Virus record (IMG/VR): IMGVR_UViG_3300018416_000011 | Location: 1 to 64,000 of that record | DNA: 64,000 nucleotides | From: a virus | Reading direction: 5' to 3' (one strand) | Part shown: piece by piece, positions 23,640 to 31,964 of the stretch | Layout: each line of letters opens with the position of its first letter | Position numbering within the stretch: the stretch's first letter is position 1 | Program-made: the position numbers and the translations under genes | The notes under the pieces: model-generated | The model's input: only the letters and a program-made list of their open reading frames with translations | The model's database searches: none | Told to the model about the DNA's origin: nothing

Positions 23640-24593
23640 TTACGGAGCATTAACATCTAATGTGACGTTACCGTCTTCATTAGGAGTTAAATCTGAATTC
23701 AGACCTGCGGCTTTCTTTTGTTCTTCTTGTTGAACATACATAGGTCCGATGTTGTCAAGTAAGAATTGTTGATTTTCCATGCAGAATACATATGATCCTG
23801 AATGTCTTAACAAGACTCTTTTATCGACATATATTTTTCCACCGATGTCACGCCAGTTTTCACAGAAAGTCCAATCTTCTGAATAGTAACGATTTTGTCT
23901 GACAGCAGTGTCAAAATAAGTTTTTAGATATTGATCGTAAACAGGGTCTAAGCCAATATCATTTTTGTATTGCTTCACAGCAGGATGACTGTTCATTTGC
24001 TCAAACACACCTTTCTTAATCAATAAGAAACCTGTACCTGCTTTAGATACTTCTTGGAATCCGTCTGGTCCTTCTTCAGCACCTTCGAATCCGTTTACTA
24101 CCCACTTGATCGGCATAGTTTTCATTGGATATAATCCACCGATGACATCAACGTCTCTATTGAGTAATACTAGTAAGTGCCATGGCTCCCAACCAATGTC
24201 TGCGTCAACAAACATCAAGTGAGTAGCATCAGGCATATGTAAAAATTTTGCTGTTAGTGTGTTTCTTGCTCTACTAATCAACGACTCATTAACCATTGTT
24301 TCAAGTGTCCAGTCAATGTTTAACTGACGAGCAGTGTTTGCCCACTTGATAAATGACATAAATGTAGATTCAGTCAACATACCACCATAACATGGCATTG
24401 CAATATGAACTTTTGTTGTACGCAAAAAGTCTACGTTTACTTGAACTTGTCCGTCTTGTGGCGCCGGAGGCGGACTATCATTAATTTCTTCAACGGCTTC
24501 TTCCAGTTTTTCTAATGGAATATTAGCCTCTTCTTTTTTCTTTGTTGTTGCTTTTGTTGCCTTCTTAGGGGCGGGTTTTTTGCGACTTGCCAT
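23640..24593 (-). CDS. Phage glycosyltransferase (GT-A-like)
   Basis: In this 317-residue protein, after a 50-residue Lys/Pro/Glu-rich, probably disordered N-terminus comes a GT-A-type domain: VHIAMPCYGGM at 62-72, NESLISRARN at 102-111, and LMFVDADIGW with the DxD-type metal motif at 130-132. Then follows DVIGGLYPMK, matching the GT family common in marine T4-like phages. A later SEDWTFCENWRDIGGKIYVD segment fits the acceptor-side loop. It is monocistronic, between its own AGGAG-led start and a terminator. Target (virion protein, DNA base or host glycan) unknown. Confidence 0.8.
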   Translation of the reverse strand: MASRKKPAPKKATKATTKKKEEANIPLEKLEEAVEEINDSPPPAPQDGQVQVNVDFLRTTKVHIAMPCYGGMLTESTFMSFIKWANTARQLNIDWTLETMVNESLISRARNTLTAKFLHMPDATHLMFVDADIGWEPWHLLVLLNRDVDVIGGLYPMKTMPIKWVVNGFEGAEEGPDGFQEVSKAGTGFLLIKKGVFEQMNSHPAVKQYKNDIGLDPVYDQYLKTYFDTAVRQNRYYSEDWTFCENWRDIGGKIYVDKRVLLRHSGSYVFCMENQQFLLDNIGPMYVQQEEQKKAAGLNSDLTPNEDGNVTLDVNAP

Positions 24594-24652
24594 TGTTAAT
24601 AACTCCTAATAATAAATGTAGTTGCTTGTATATAACTACTATTATTTACTGT

Positions 24653-24660
24653 AGGAATGC
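24653..24660 (-). promoter_or_regulatory. Possible degenerate late promoter AGTAAATA
   Basis: AGTAAATA on the minus strand, 59 nt before the glycosyltransferase ATG. It has two mismatches to TATAAATA. It is the only candidate in the 76-bp gap, so it is listed with low confidence. Confidence 0.3.
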
Positions 24661-24669
24661 CTGCTCGAA

Positions 24670-26826
24670 TTATTTTTCTTCGATATAATCAGCGGTTTCG
24701 GACAAATCAATCGTGTTCCAAAATGCATTATTTACGTTTGTTAATGGGGATAGTTTTGGCTTATCGTTTCTTAATGTTCTAGGTGCTTGTCTGTCTCTCC
24801 AACCACCAAAATATTCTTTAAGTTGCAGAGTCTTCACATGCAATGATTCAAGTAAGTTCCCGTCATCATCAGTGAAGGGGAAATCATCAGCACTATAGTT
24901 CTCTACAAAGTTAATTAGTTCTTTTACGTTTTCAAAGTTTTGTTTCATTTCGATAGGTAAAAGACCTAACTGTTCCATCTGTGCAAATTCTTCATGCAAT
25001 TCAAATAAGACTTCTTGTATCTTTCTTAAGTATGCAAGTTGCTGTTGTCTTTTCTTATCGTACTCGCCTTGATTTCTTTGTTGTTCTTTTTCTTTTTCTT
25101 TTCTAACTATGTTTAAATCAGGTACTTTTTTATCTTGTTCTCTACCAAAACCTCGGAGTTTAACAACGTTGTTTTTTTCTTCTTCCATAAGTTCAAACAG
25201 TTTGCGATGTAAATCTGTGGACTTAGATTTCTGTTCGTCACTTGACTCTTTAATCATGTTACGAATCTTTTCTATGCTTTCTTCGTATCTGTATCTACGC
25301 ACGCCTTCTGTCATTTGAGCAAGAACAGCATCAACAATTAAATTCTTGTTGTCCATGTTCAAGCCTAATGGTTCTCCTATAAAATAATCTAATTCTTGTG
25401 TACCAAGATCATCGTGGCTAACATTTTTTAATACTGAATACAGTTTTTCATAGTCTGCTTCAGGATTTTTACTTTTATAATCTAGCAACCATTCATAAGC
25501 GGCAGTTTCGATATCACTTCTTTCTTCACCTTCATTGAAGCCTTGTCTTCTGCCATTTAAGTTTGGTGTGTCAGTAAGTGGAAACTCTATTTGTCCACCG
25601 ACGCCTACTTTTTGTGCATCGTGGTTCCAATATTGCTTTGATTGATCTGGGTCAACAAATGCTTCATTTACTTTTGTAACTACAACAGGATTTAGATTAA
25701 GATAACTACCGTTACCTGTAATAGTCATTCTAGGAACTGTAACACTAAATCTTCTTTGAAGTTCATCGGAAAGATTATCTATATCGTCTCTACTGAAAGT
25801 CTTAGAGTCCGGTCTAAGCATTACTGTCATTATTCTTTCGTTAGTGCCGCCGCCACGTTTACGGCTTGATATGATTTTTCTTAAATCAAACCCGTTTGTT
25901 CTTGTATAAAGTTGAAGTATTGCTCTTGCACGTTTTGTATCAAGTAATGTATCGTTCTTGTCTTCAGTCATTGGTTCTGCATATGCTTGTTGTATAAGTT
26001 TAGACATTGCATCGTCTGTAGACACAGTATATTTTCTACCTCTTTTGTCTGTAATATCAATGTTGTTGAACTTATCATCAACGTCTACTTTATATCCTTT
26101 AGATTGTAAAGTTGCCTTAGTGTATTTGTCTCTGTCATTAAACCAATCAATGACTAAATTTTCAATGTCTGTGGGTAAGTCAGGTCTTGTATAATCAACT
26201 CTGTTACCATCTTTATCAATATATGCTAGTCCTTCATTTAAGGACATTCCTTTACTTAATAACTTAACTACATTCTTAATTAGTTTGTCGTTGCCTTTTA
26301 TATTAGGATAAATGTGTGTTACAAATTCTTCACGTTGATCATCATTAAGACTAGGCCACGTATCTCTGATTTGTGTAGCACTAGTAATACCTGCAAATTC
26401 TTTAACTGGTAAGTAATCCATATAGCCTACTTTACTAAAAGGTTGTGCACCTCTTTTTGCTGTATCTATATGTTGAAAGTATCCCGGTGATCCGTCTTTC
26501 TTAACTGCCCCGGGCTTTGGGTATTCATTTTTATCTTTTTCACTTCGTACAAAAACAATCGTGTCTTTGTCTGGATCATACTTGTTTGTGATTTCTGTTG
26601 GTACAAACGGAGATTTAACTTGCACAAACTCACCTGGTTGTACACCTGAAAGTTGTGCTAATTTTTCTTTAATTTCAAATGGGAAGGGTCGTTCTTTTTG
26701 ATTGTTACTAGCGGCCACATAGATGTCAGAGCCTTTACCATACTTCTCTTTTATAGAGTTGTAAAGTGCGGCATGCCCTGCATGAAATGGGTGAAATCCA
26801 CCTGGCATAATAACAATATTTGCCAT
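24670..26826 (-). CDS. HIGH-type nucleotidyltransferase fused to large virion-type region
   Basis: In this 718-residue protein, residues 1-160 form a cytidylyltransferase-like domain: IVIMPGGFHPFHAGH (His15, His18) and GITSATQIRDTW (about 146-157), the two signatures of the HIGH superfamily. The remaining 550 residues are unlike any enzyme I recognise and end with a long helical, Lys/Glu-rich coiled region (about 510-650). It is the second HIGH-type transferase in the window; the other is at 2414-3190. Similar large proteins in marine T4-like phages are thought to be virion-associated. NMN, pantetheine or polyol substrates cannot be distinguished. Confidence 0.7.
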   Translation of the reverse strand: MANIVIMPGGFHPFHAGHAALYNSIKEKYGKGSDIYVAASNNQKERPFPFEIKEKLAQLSGVQPGEFVQVKSPFVPTEITNKYDPDKDTIVFVRSEKDKNEYPKPGAVKKDGSPGYFQHIDTAKRGAQPFSKVGYMDYLPVKEFAGITSATQIRDTWPSLNDDQREEFVTHIYPNIKGNDKLIKNVVKLLSKGMSLNEGLAYIDKDGNRVDYTRPDLPTDIENLVIDWFNDRDKYTKATLQSKGYKVDVDDKFNNIDITDKRGRKYTVSTDDAMSKLIQQAYAEPMTEDKNDTLLDTKRARAILQLYTRTNGFDLRKIISSRKRGGGTNERIMTVMLRPDSKTFSRDDIDNLSDELQRRFSVTVPRMTITGNGSYLNLNPVVVTKVNEAFVDPDQSKQYWNHDAQKVGVGGQIEFPLTDTPNLNGRRQGFNEGEERSDIETAAYEWLLDYKSKNPEADYEKLYSVLKNVSHDDLGTQELDYFIGEPLGLNMDNKNLIVDAVLAQMTEGVRRYRYEESIEKIRNMIKESSDEQKSKSTDLHRKLFELMEEEKNNVVKLRGFGREQDKKVPDLNIVRKEKEKEQQRNQGEYDKKRQQQLAYLRKIQEVLFELHEEFAQMEQLGLLPIEMKQNFENVKELINFVENYSADDFPFTDDDGNLLESLHVKTLQLKEYFGGWRDRQAPRTLRNDKPKLSPLTNVNNAFWNTIDLSETADYIEEK

Positions 26827-26827
26827 G

Positions 26828-27196
26828 TTAGTAACTTACTTTTACGTATTGAACAACACCATTTGCAAAATCTTCTATTTTTGCTCTCAAATAAACAAAG
26901 TTACCTGATAAGTTTGTATAAGAACTAGTGTTTGCATTAAGATTAGCGGCATTGTTTGCTTCTGTTTCAAAAATTTTGAACCAGTCATTGTCTCCGGGAG
27001 GATTAGAAAGTGCGGCTTCAATTACTAAATTCCCTGTGACTTCTGAAAAATTATATGATAATGTTTGTAGGTCTTGATTTCCTAAATAATATGCGGCGCC
27101 CTGTACAGCATTACCTGTTACATCGTAAGGCTGAGCCGTGCCATCATTGTCATATGTAGTTTGTGGTAATAATGTAAGGATTGTTGATTGAGACAT
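26828..27196 (-). CDS. Small beta-rich virion-type protein
   Basis: This 122-residue protein is rich in Asn, Thr and Ser with alternating hydrophobics (VIEAALSN, WFKIFETEAN, FVYLRAKIEDF) and reads like a beta-sandwich structural protein. GGGGAT lies 5 nt before the ATG, and the gap to the upstream small gene is 1 nt. No family recognised. Confidence 0.65.
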   Translation of the reverse strand: MSQSTILTLLPQTTYDNDGTAQPYDVTGNAVQGAAYYLGNQDLQTLSYNFSEVTGNLVIEAALSNPPGDNDWFKIFETEANNAANLNANTSSYTNLSGNFVYLRAKIEDFANGVVQYVKVSY

Positions 27197-27197
27197 T

Positions 27198-27365
27198 CTA
27201 TCCCCTCACTATTTCTACTATAACTGATTCACCAACTAACTCTTGCGCCACTGCTTCTATTTGAGAGGCAATTTCGTCAGTTATGATTGATTGACCGTCT
27301 GGAGCATCATCTTTTGCAATTTTGCTTAATTTGATTGCTACCATATCTTCGACTATTTTAGCCAT
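27198..27365 (-). CDS. 55-residue acidic helical protein
   Basis: A small gene with ATG at 27365-27363 and TAG at 27200-27198, filling the gap between clpA-like and the structural gene. The product starts MAKIVEDMVAIKLSKIAKDD and ends in a hydrophobic ESVIVEIVRG strand. GGAG precedes the ATG by 6-7 nt and a late promoter variant lies 22 nt upstream. It heads the unit that continues into 26828-27196 and the nucleotidyltransferase fusion. Function unknown. Confidence 0.7.
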   Translation of the reverse strand: MAKIVEDMVAIKLSKIAKDDAPDGQSIITDEIASQIEAVAQELVGESVIVEIVRG

Positions 27366-27387
27366 AATTATCTCCGTGTTATAAGAG

Positions 27388-27395
27388 TATTTATG
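27388..27395 (-). promoter_or_regulatory. Late promoter variant CATAAATA
   Basis: CATAAATACTC on the minus strand, 22 nt before the ATG at 27365. One mismatch at the first base; spacing is like the other leadered late promoters. Confidence 0.6.
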
Positions 27396-27417
27396 CTTAT
27401 ATAGTCTGTAGGTGAGA

Positions 27418-29700
27418 TTATATGTTGTCTGAATCTTCTACTTCAATGATACCATCGTCACCTACTTGAGCAACCTGTTTTTTCGTTGAAGCAAAATCAA
27501 TCTCTCCAGTGTCTGGATCAATAACACACATGACATTAGCATCTTTGATTTTCTCAAATAAAATCTTTTTACTCAATGGGACTCTTACAAGTTCATCAAT
27601 TTTTCTTGCTAATGGTCTTGCTCCCAACTTGCTATCATAACCTACGTCTGCTAAGTAATCAACTGCATCTTCACTAAAGTTAAGAGTGATATTATGTTTA
27701 TCAAGCAGTGCTTTTTGTAGGTCAGCAACAAATTTAACAACAATCTTTTTAATAGATAGTTTATCAAGTTTACCAAACTTACAAACCATGTCAAGTCTAT
27801 TTCTAAACTCTGGCTTAAAGAAGTTTTTCATTGCTTTTTCATCTTCGCCTACTTTGTCCGTATCACCGAATCCGATGTTTGAACGTTCTCCGTCTGCACT
27901 ACCTAAGTTAGATGTGAGAATGATTAAACAGTTCTTACATGATACTTGCTTACCATTAGACCCAGTGATCGTACCTTCGTCTAACATCTGTAAGAAAATA
28001 TTAAAGATATCAGGGTGTGCTTTCTCAACTTCATCAAACAACATGATTGAATGAGGTTGTTTACTTAAGTCTGATATCAAACGTCCGCCTTGTACTTGTG
28101 AATCACTAAAACCTACATAACCCGGGGGAGGTCCTATCAAACTGCTTACACTGTGTTTCTCAGAATACTCGGACATATCGTATTTGAGCAGTGGCATATC
28201 TAAGTTACTAGACAGCAGTTTAGCCAATTCTGTTTTTCCCGTGCCTGTTGGTCCTAAAAATAAGAAACTTGCGATAGGTTTAGTTTCGTTGCCGATTCCT
28301 GCAAACGATACATAAACTCTTTCGATTACATTATCAACTACATCATCTTGACCATACAACTTACTTTTAACATTAACGTCTAAGTTAGTAATACGATCTA
28401 CATTATCACCTTTAAGTTTGTCAGCAGGAACGCCTGTGAACTTCTCTACTTGATCAAAAATCAATGTCTTAGTGATATCAACACCTTTGTTTTCTGCTAC
28501 ACGTTGCTTTGCACAAGCGGCATCAAGTAAGTCAATAGACTTATCTGGATTCTTTCTTTCGTGTATGTATCTGTCAGCCATTTCAACTGCGGCTTCGATT
28601 GCATCTTCTGTAATGTTGACATCGTGGAAGTCATTTAATCTATCGGATAAACCACGTAAAATTCTAATTGTAGTATCATGTGAAGGTTCATCAATTGAAA
28701 CACGATAGAATCTACGCATGAGGGCTCTGTCTTTTTCAAACGATTCATAGTATTCTTCCCATGTAGTAGATGCGATTACTTTGAGAGTTCCTTTAGTAAT
28801 AGCAGGCTTAATCATGTTTGCAAAATCAACTGAGCCATTCGATGTTGATCCAGCGCCTCCCATAGTGTGGGCTTCGTCAATGAATAAGATACAATTCTTT
28901 TTAACTTCTAAAGCCATAATGACTTCTTTAACTTTTTCTTCAAACTCACCGCGATATTTTGATCCAGCAAGTAAGTTACCAATCTCTAATGAATAGACTT
29001 CATGTCCGTCTAAGAACTCGGGTACTTCTTTGTTAACAACTGCTTGTGCAATACCTTCTGCAATTGCTGTTTTACCTACACCCGGATCACCTACCATTAA
29101 TACGTTTGCTTTAAAACGTTTTGCTAGAACATTAATAATGTCATCAATTTCAGACACACGTCCTATGACAGGTTCTAGTTTATCGTCTCTAGCCAATTTA
29201 GTTAAATTAGTTGTGTATTCTTCTAAAATATCATCTGCTTGGTCTTGACTGATGTTTTGACTATCCTGATGTCTATAATTTTTTTGCCAAAATTCAATAA
29301 ACTGAGTTTTGTTTACACCATACTTTAATAAGAAATAATGTGCATGGGTGTTTCCTTCAGTTGCAATCGATAGATACAGATCCATAGTAGTGACTTGTCT
29401 ACGACCTGTAAATAGAACTTGTGTAACACCTCTATTCATTACACGTTCTAGTGAATTAGTTTTCTTAGGAACACACTCAGGGTCTTTAGATTCGATAGCA
29501 TGTAATCCATTCAAGTATGCTTCTATTTCACCAATCATTAAATCAGTATCAACATTAAATTGATTTAATACTTTTTTAAACGGTTGATGTGTTACTAATG
29601 CGTGAAGCAAATGCTCAATAGTAACATACTGATGATTATAGGACTTTGCAGTTTCGATTGCCCTAGAGATAATATTTTCAATTTCTGGTGATGTGTTCAA
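27418..29700 (-). CDS. clpA: ClpA-like AAA+ unfoldase with ClpP-docking IGF loop
   Basis: This 760-residue protein has the full ClpA layout: N-domain with VTIEHLLHALV (26-36), first AAA+ module with Walker A GDPGVGKT (204-211) and Walker B CILFIDEAH (270-278), and second module with GPTGTGKT (483-490) and SIMLFDEVEK (551-560). There is no ClpB-type middle coiled coil. In the second module, ERSNIGFGD (IGF at 609-611) aligns with the ClpA IGL loop that docks ClpP. No clpP is in the window, so it probably recruits host ClpP. The start codon appears to be TTG (29700-29698), with AGAGGA upstream. A degenerate ACTAAATA at 29723-29730 is a possible late promoter. Confidence 0.9.
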   Translation of the reverse strand: MNTSPEIENIISRAIETAKSYNHQYVTIEHLLHALVTHQPFKKVLNQFNVDTDLMIGEIEAYLNGLHAIESKDPECVPKKTNSLERVMNRGVTQVLFTGRRQVTTMDLYLSIATEGNTHAHYFLLKYGVNKTQFIEFWQKNYRHQDSQNISQDQADDILEEYTTNLTKLARDDKLEPVIGRVSEIDDIINVLAKRFKANVLMVGDPGVGKTAIAEGIAQAVVNKEVPEFLDGHEVYSLEIGNLLAGSKYRGEFEEKVKEVIMALEVKKNCILFIDEAHTMGGAGSTSNGSVDFANMIKPAITKGTLKVIASTTWEEYYESFEKDRALMRRFYRVSIDEPSHDTTIRILRGLSDRLNDFHDVNITEDAIEAAVEMADRYIHERKNPDKSIDLLDAACAKQRVAENKGVDITKTLIFDQVEKFTGVPADKLKGDNVDRITNLDVNVKSKLYGQDDVVDNVIERVYVSFAGIGNETKPIASFLFLGPTGTGKTELAKLLSSNLDMPLLKYDMSEYSEKHSVSSLIGPPPGYVGFSDSQVQGGRLISDLSKQPHSIMLFDEVEKAHPDIFNIFLQMLDEGTITGSNGKQVSCKNCLIILTSNLGSADGERSNIGFGDTDKVGEDEKAMKNFFKPEFRNRLDMVCKFGKLDKLSIKKIVVKFVADLQKALLDKHNITLNFSEDAVDYLADVGYDSKLGARPLARKIDELVRVPLSKKILFEKIKDANVMCVIDPDTGEIDFASTKKQVAQVGDDGIIEVEDSDNI

Positions 29701-29725
29701 ATGTTTTTCCTCTGTATAATATTAT

Positions 29726-30562
29726 TTAGTTTTGCTTTAAGTCTTGGATATCTTTATATTTTTTAATTGAGTCTATGACACCTTGCTCTATTGTATCTGG
29801 TATAATACCATTAAGCAATATAATTTGGTCACCGTTGTTTCCAGAAGTGTAATTAGGACCTCTTCGATCAGCAATTGGCATTCCATGTCCTGCTAATTTA
29901 ATTTGTGTACCTGGTTGTGTGTTGGGTTTTACTGTAACTTTTAAGACCTTTCCAGATATCGTAGTAAAATTAAAATGTGTTCCCACAATTAAATCTAATA
30001 CTGAAATGTTATGTGTACATAACAAATTGTTTCCGTGTCTTTCAAACCATGAATCTTGCATTACATGAAAATCAATAATTAAAGATGTTCCGTTTTGAAC
30101 TACATTATCATAACGTGTCTGTTGCCCGGTCTGTACACCTTGTGGCACAGTAACTTGCACGACTTTTTTACCTTGTGGAGTATTTAATTCTAGTGTTTGT
30201 ATATCACCTGTGTATGATTGACGTAAAGTAACATTTAACTGTGTTCTATACATTGGTTGAGGTTGCGGACGCCTAGTTCCTCTAGGACGTTGACCAAAGA
30301 TATCACCAAAGATATCACCAAACGGACTATCTGCACCAAACGGATTGCCTCCTTGCTGAAATTGTGTGAATGGATTAGGATTATCATACTCTGCTCGTTT
30401 CTGTGGGTCACTTAGAGTATCATATGCTTTTTGTAATTCTTTAAATTTTTCAGCATCTCCGCCTTTATCAGGGTGATGTTTACCTGCAAGTTTTCGATAG
30501 GCTCTTTTAATTTCCTTTTGATCGGCTTGAGGTGATACACCTAATGTTTGATAATGGTCCAT
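29726..30562 (-). CDS. DnaJ/CbpA-type J-domain co-chaperone
   Basis: This 278-residue protein has an N-terminal J domain with [14 protein letters not shown] (HPD at 30-32). Next is a G/F-like region ([19 protein letters not shown]), then two C-terminal substrate-binding domains ending in [10 protein letters not shown]. There are no CxxCxGxG zinc repeats, so it is type B (CbpA-like). The HPD motif means it can stimulate a DnaK ATPase, which must come from the host. It is transcribed from its own consensus sigma70 promoter and lies next to the ClpA-like gene, suggesting a proteostasis pair. Confidence 0.88.
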   Translation of the reverse strand: MDHYQTLGVSPQADQKEIKRAYRKLAGKHHPDKGGDAEKFKELQKAYDTLSDPQKRAEYDNPNPFTQFQQGGNPFGADSPFGDIFGDIFGQRPRGTRRPQPQPMYRTQLNVTLRQSYTGDIQTLELNTPQGKKVVQVTVPQGVQTGQQTRYDNVVQNGTSLIIDFHVMQDSWFERHGNNLLCTHNISVLDLIVGTHFNFTTISGKVLKVTVKPNTQPGTQIKLAGHGMPIADRRGPNYTSGNNGDQIILLNGIIPDTIEQGVIDSIKKYKDIQDLKQN

Positions 30563-30567
30563 GCTAT

Positions 30568-30596
30568 ATTATAACAGCCATGTATATAGAAGTCAA
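30568..30596 (-). promoter_or_regulatory. Near-perfect sigma70 promoter of dnaJ
   Basis: TTGACT (30596-30591), a 17-bp spacer and TATAAT (30573-30568) on the minus strand. Only 5 nt separate the -10 box from the ATG at 30562, so the transcript should start at or within a base or two of the start codon. Confidence 0.8.
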
Positions 30597-30610
30597 CAGT
30601 AATTTGCCCG

Positions 30611-31159
30611 TTAAATCCCGGCAGTTGCTTGAAGTGATTTGATGTATTCGTCTTTGGGAGTGTCAGATTCTTTGTATTCTAAACCTGCTTTGAGTCTCAT
30701 TTCATTGAGTTCATCATTGATGGGTTCTTCTTTTTCAATCTCGTATTTGGTTGGGTTTAAAATAATTTTTTGTTTCATAATCTCTAGTTCCATTGGATAT
30801 TCATCACCGTCAATGTTAAGAGTATATTCTTCGACAGGCATGCCTGTTAGTGTTTCTAAATCTTTTAATAAACCTAATACTCTACGTGCTACCCATGAAC
30901 GTCTTTCCATTTCTACAAAGACTAACCATTTGTTAGGTGAGAGTTCACCGTCTGATATACTAGCATCTAAAATAAAATCATAGCCTCTTTCAAACCATGT
31001 TACTAAATCTTCAGCAACTAATTTTGATTTAACCATAAAAGTTACTGTGACAATATCTTTGTCTTCTCCCATCTTAGCGGCATATTCATCTATAGATACA
31101 AGAGGAACAACTTGATTTTCCATGTCCATGTAGTTTAAACTTTCAGATAGAATAGTCAT
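30611..31159 (-). CDS. Conserved T4-like marine phage protein
   Basis: This 182-residue mixed alpha/beta protein contains VPLVSIDEYAAKMGEDKD, LVTWFERGYDFILDASISDG and KWLVFVEMERRSW, a pattern I recognise from uncharacterised proteins of marine T4-like phages. The ATG overlaps the upstream stop (TAATG). No strong ribosome site is visible, so coupling is likely. A start at the internal Met11 cannot be excluded. Function unknown. Confidence 0.7.
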   Translation of the reverse strand: MTILSESLNYMDMENQVVPLVSIDEYAAKMGEDKDIVTVTFMVKSKLVAEDLVTWFERGYDFILDASISDGELSPNKWLVFVEMERRSWVARRVLGLLKDLETLTGMPVEEYTLNIDGDEYPMELEIMKQKIILNPTKYEIEKEEPINDELNEMRLKAGLEYKESDTPKDEYIKSLQATAGI

Positions 31160-31791
31160 TAGATTTGAAATGCTCCGCCATCATTTGGTGCGCCTTGAGT
31201 AACGTCATCAACTGCTTCCATATCGTTGCCTGTATCTTCTTCTGATTTTGTTTGTTCTAAATCATTGTCATATGCATCTTCGATTTCTGATAAGTCAATT
31301 GTGTCTTCTGCAATGTCAACACTACCTTCTTTAATATCATCCATTAATTCAAAAGGTATTTCAATTTGCATAAACCAAACTTTATTTTCTTTCATTTTAG
31401 GGTAACGACTTCCTGATTGAAAGTCTTCGTATGATGTGACTGCTACAGGAACTTCAATCTTAGACTTCATCATTTTAATATTGCAACCAATTGTTGCAAG
31501 TCTTAATGTTGCTCTAGGATCAGGCATTAATTTATAAGGCCACATAAATGTACATGTACATGAATATCTTCCTACATCAGGACCTTGTACTAATTCTCCG
31601 TTGATCCAATTTCTATATGCATATATGTCTGCTTCGTCTAAGACTCTTTCAAAGTCCAGCAAAGTATTCATTGCACCGTCAGACATATAGATATTTTTTA
31701 TTGTATCTACAATACTAACAAAGTCAATGTCTTTGAAAAATGAATCTGCTTGTTTCCTAGCAAGATTATCGCCTGTAATTGCTTTAGTCAT
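31159..31791 (-). CDS. Conserved phage protein with acidic tail
   Basis: This 210-residue protein has a globular part (about 1-150) with WPYKLMPDPRATLRLATIG and VWFMQIEIPFELMDD segments, followed by an Asp/Glu-rich tail. It is paired with the next gene by a TAATG overlap, so the two probably function together. The start codon lies 5 nt after a GATAAATA octamer and has no ribosome site, which points to a leaderless mRNA; a second octamer 60 nt upstream would give a leadered one. No family with known function recognised. Confidence 0.65.
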   Translation of the reverse strand: MTKAITGDNLARKQADSFFKDIDFVSIVDTIKNIYMSDGAMNTLLDFERVLDEADIYAYRNWINGELVQGPDVGRYSCTCTFMWPYKLMPDPRATLRLATIGCNIKMMKSKIEVPVAVTSYEDFQSGSRYPKMKENKVWFMQIEIPFELMDDIKEGSVDIAEDTIDLSEIEDAYDNDLEQTKSEEDTGNDMEAVDDVTQGAPNDGGAFQI

Positions 31792-31796
31792 ACTAG

Positions 31797-31804
31797 TATT
31801 TATC
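31797..31804 (-). promoter_or_regulatory. Late promoter GATAAATA, 5 nt before start codon
   Basis: GATAAATACTAGTATG on the minus strand. The ATG at 31791 follows the octamer by 5 nt, placing the expected +1 at the start codon. No Shine-Dalgarno sequence lies between. Confidence 0.7.
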
Positions 31805-31851
31805 TCATTGGGACTGCAAAAGAATTTTACAACATGTTCTTCTGGTGCTAG

Positions 31852-31859
31852 TATTTATC
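31852..31859 (-). promoter_or_regulatory. Second late promoter GATAAATA upstream of 31791
   Basis: GATAAATACTAGCACC on the minus strand, 60 nt upstream of the ATG at 31791. Tandem promoters would give both a leadered and a leaderless transcript. Confidence 0.6.
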
Positions 31860-31917
31860 ACAAAACGACATTTCCTCATCCACTGATTCTTTACATACCT
31901 AAACCAGGTAAGTATTT

Positions 31918-31939
31918 AATGAGAAAACAATTTCTCATT
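31918..31939 (+). other. Hairpin in the phoH leader
   Basis: A perfect 9-bp inverted repeat, AATGAGAAA and TTTCTCATT with a 4-nt ACAA loop, 25 nt upstream of the phoH ATG. It could be an operator, a leader hairpin or a weak terminator. The rest of the 173-bp gap holds the two leftward late promoters and no gene. Confidence 0.6.
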
Positions 31940-31964
31940 TCATTTTAAAATATAGGAATTATAT

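Noticed and set aside
27418-29700. Assignment of the AAA+ protein as ClpB disaggregase
   Set aside because: The long ClpB middle coiled coil is missing and the ClpP-docking IGF loop is present, so ClpA fits.
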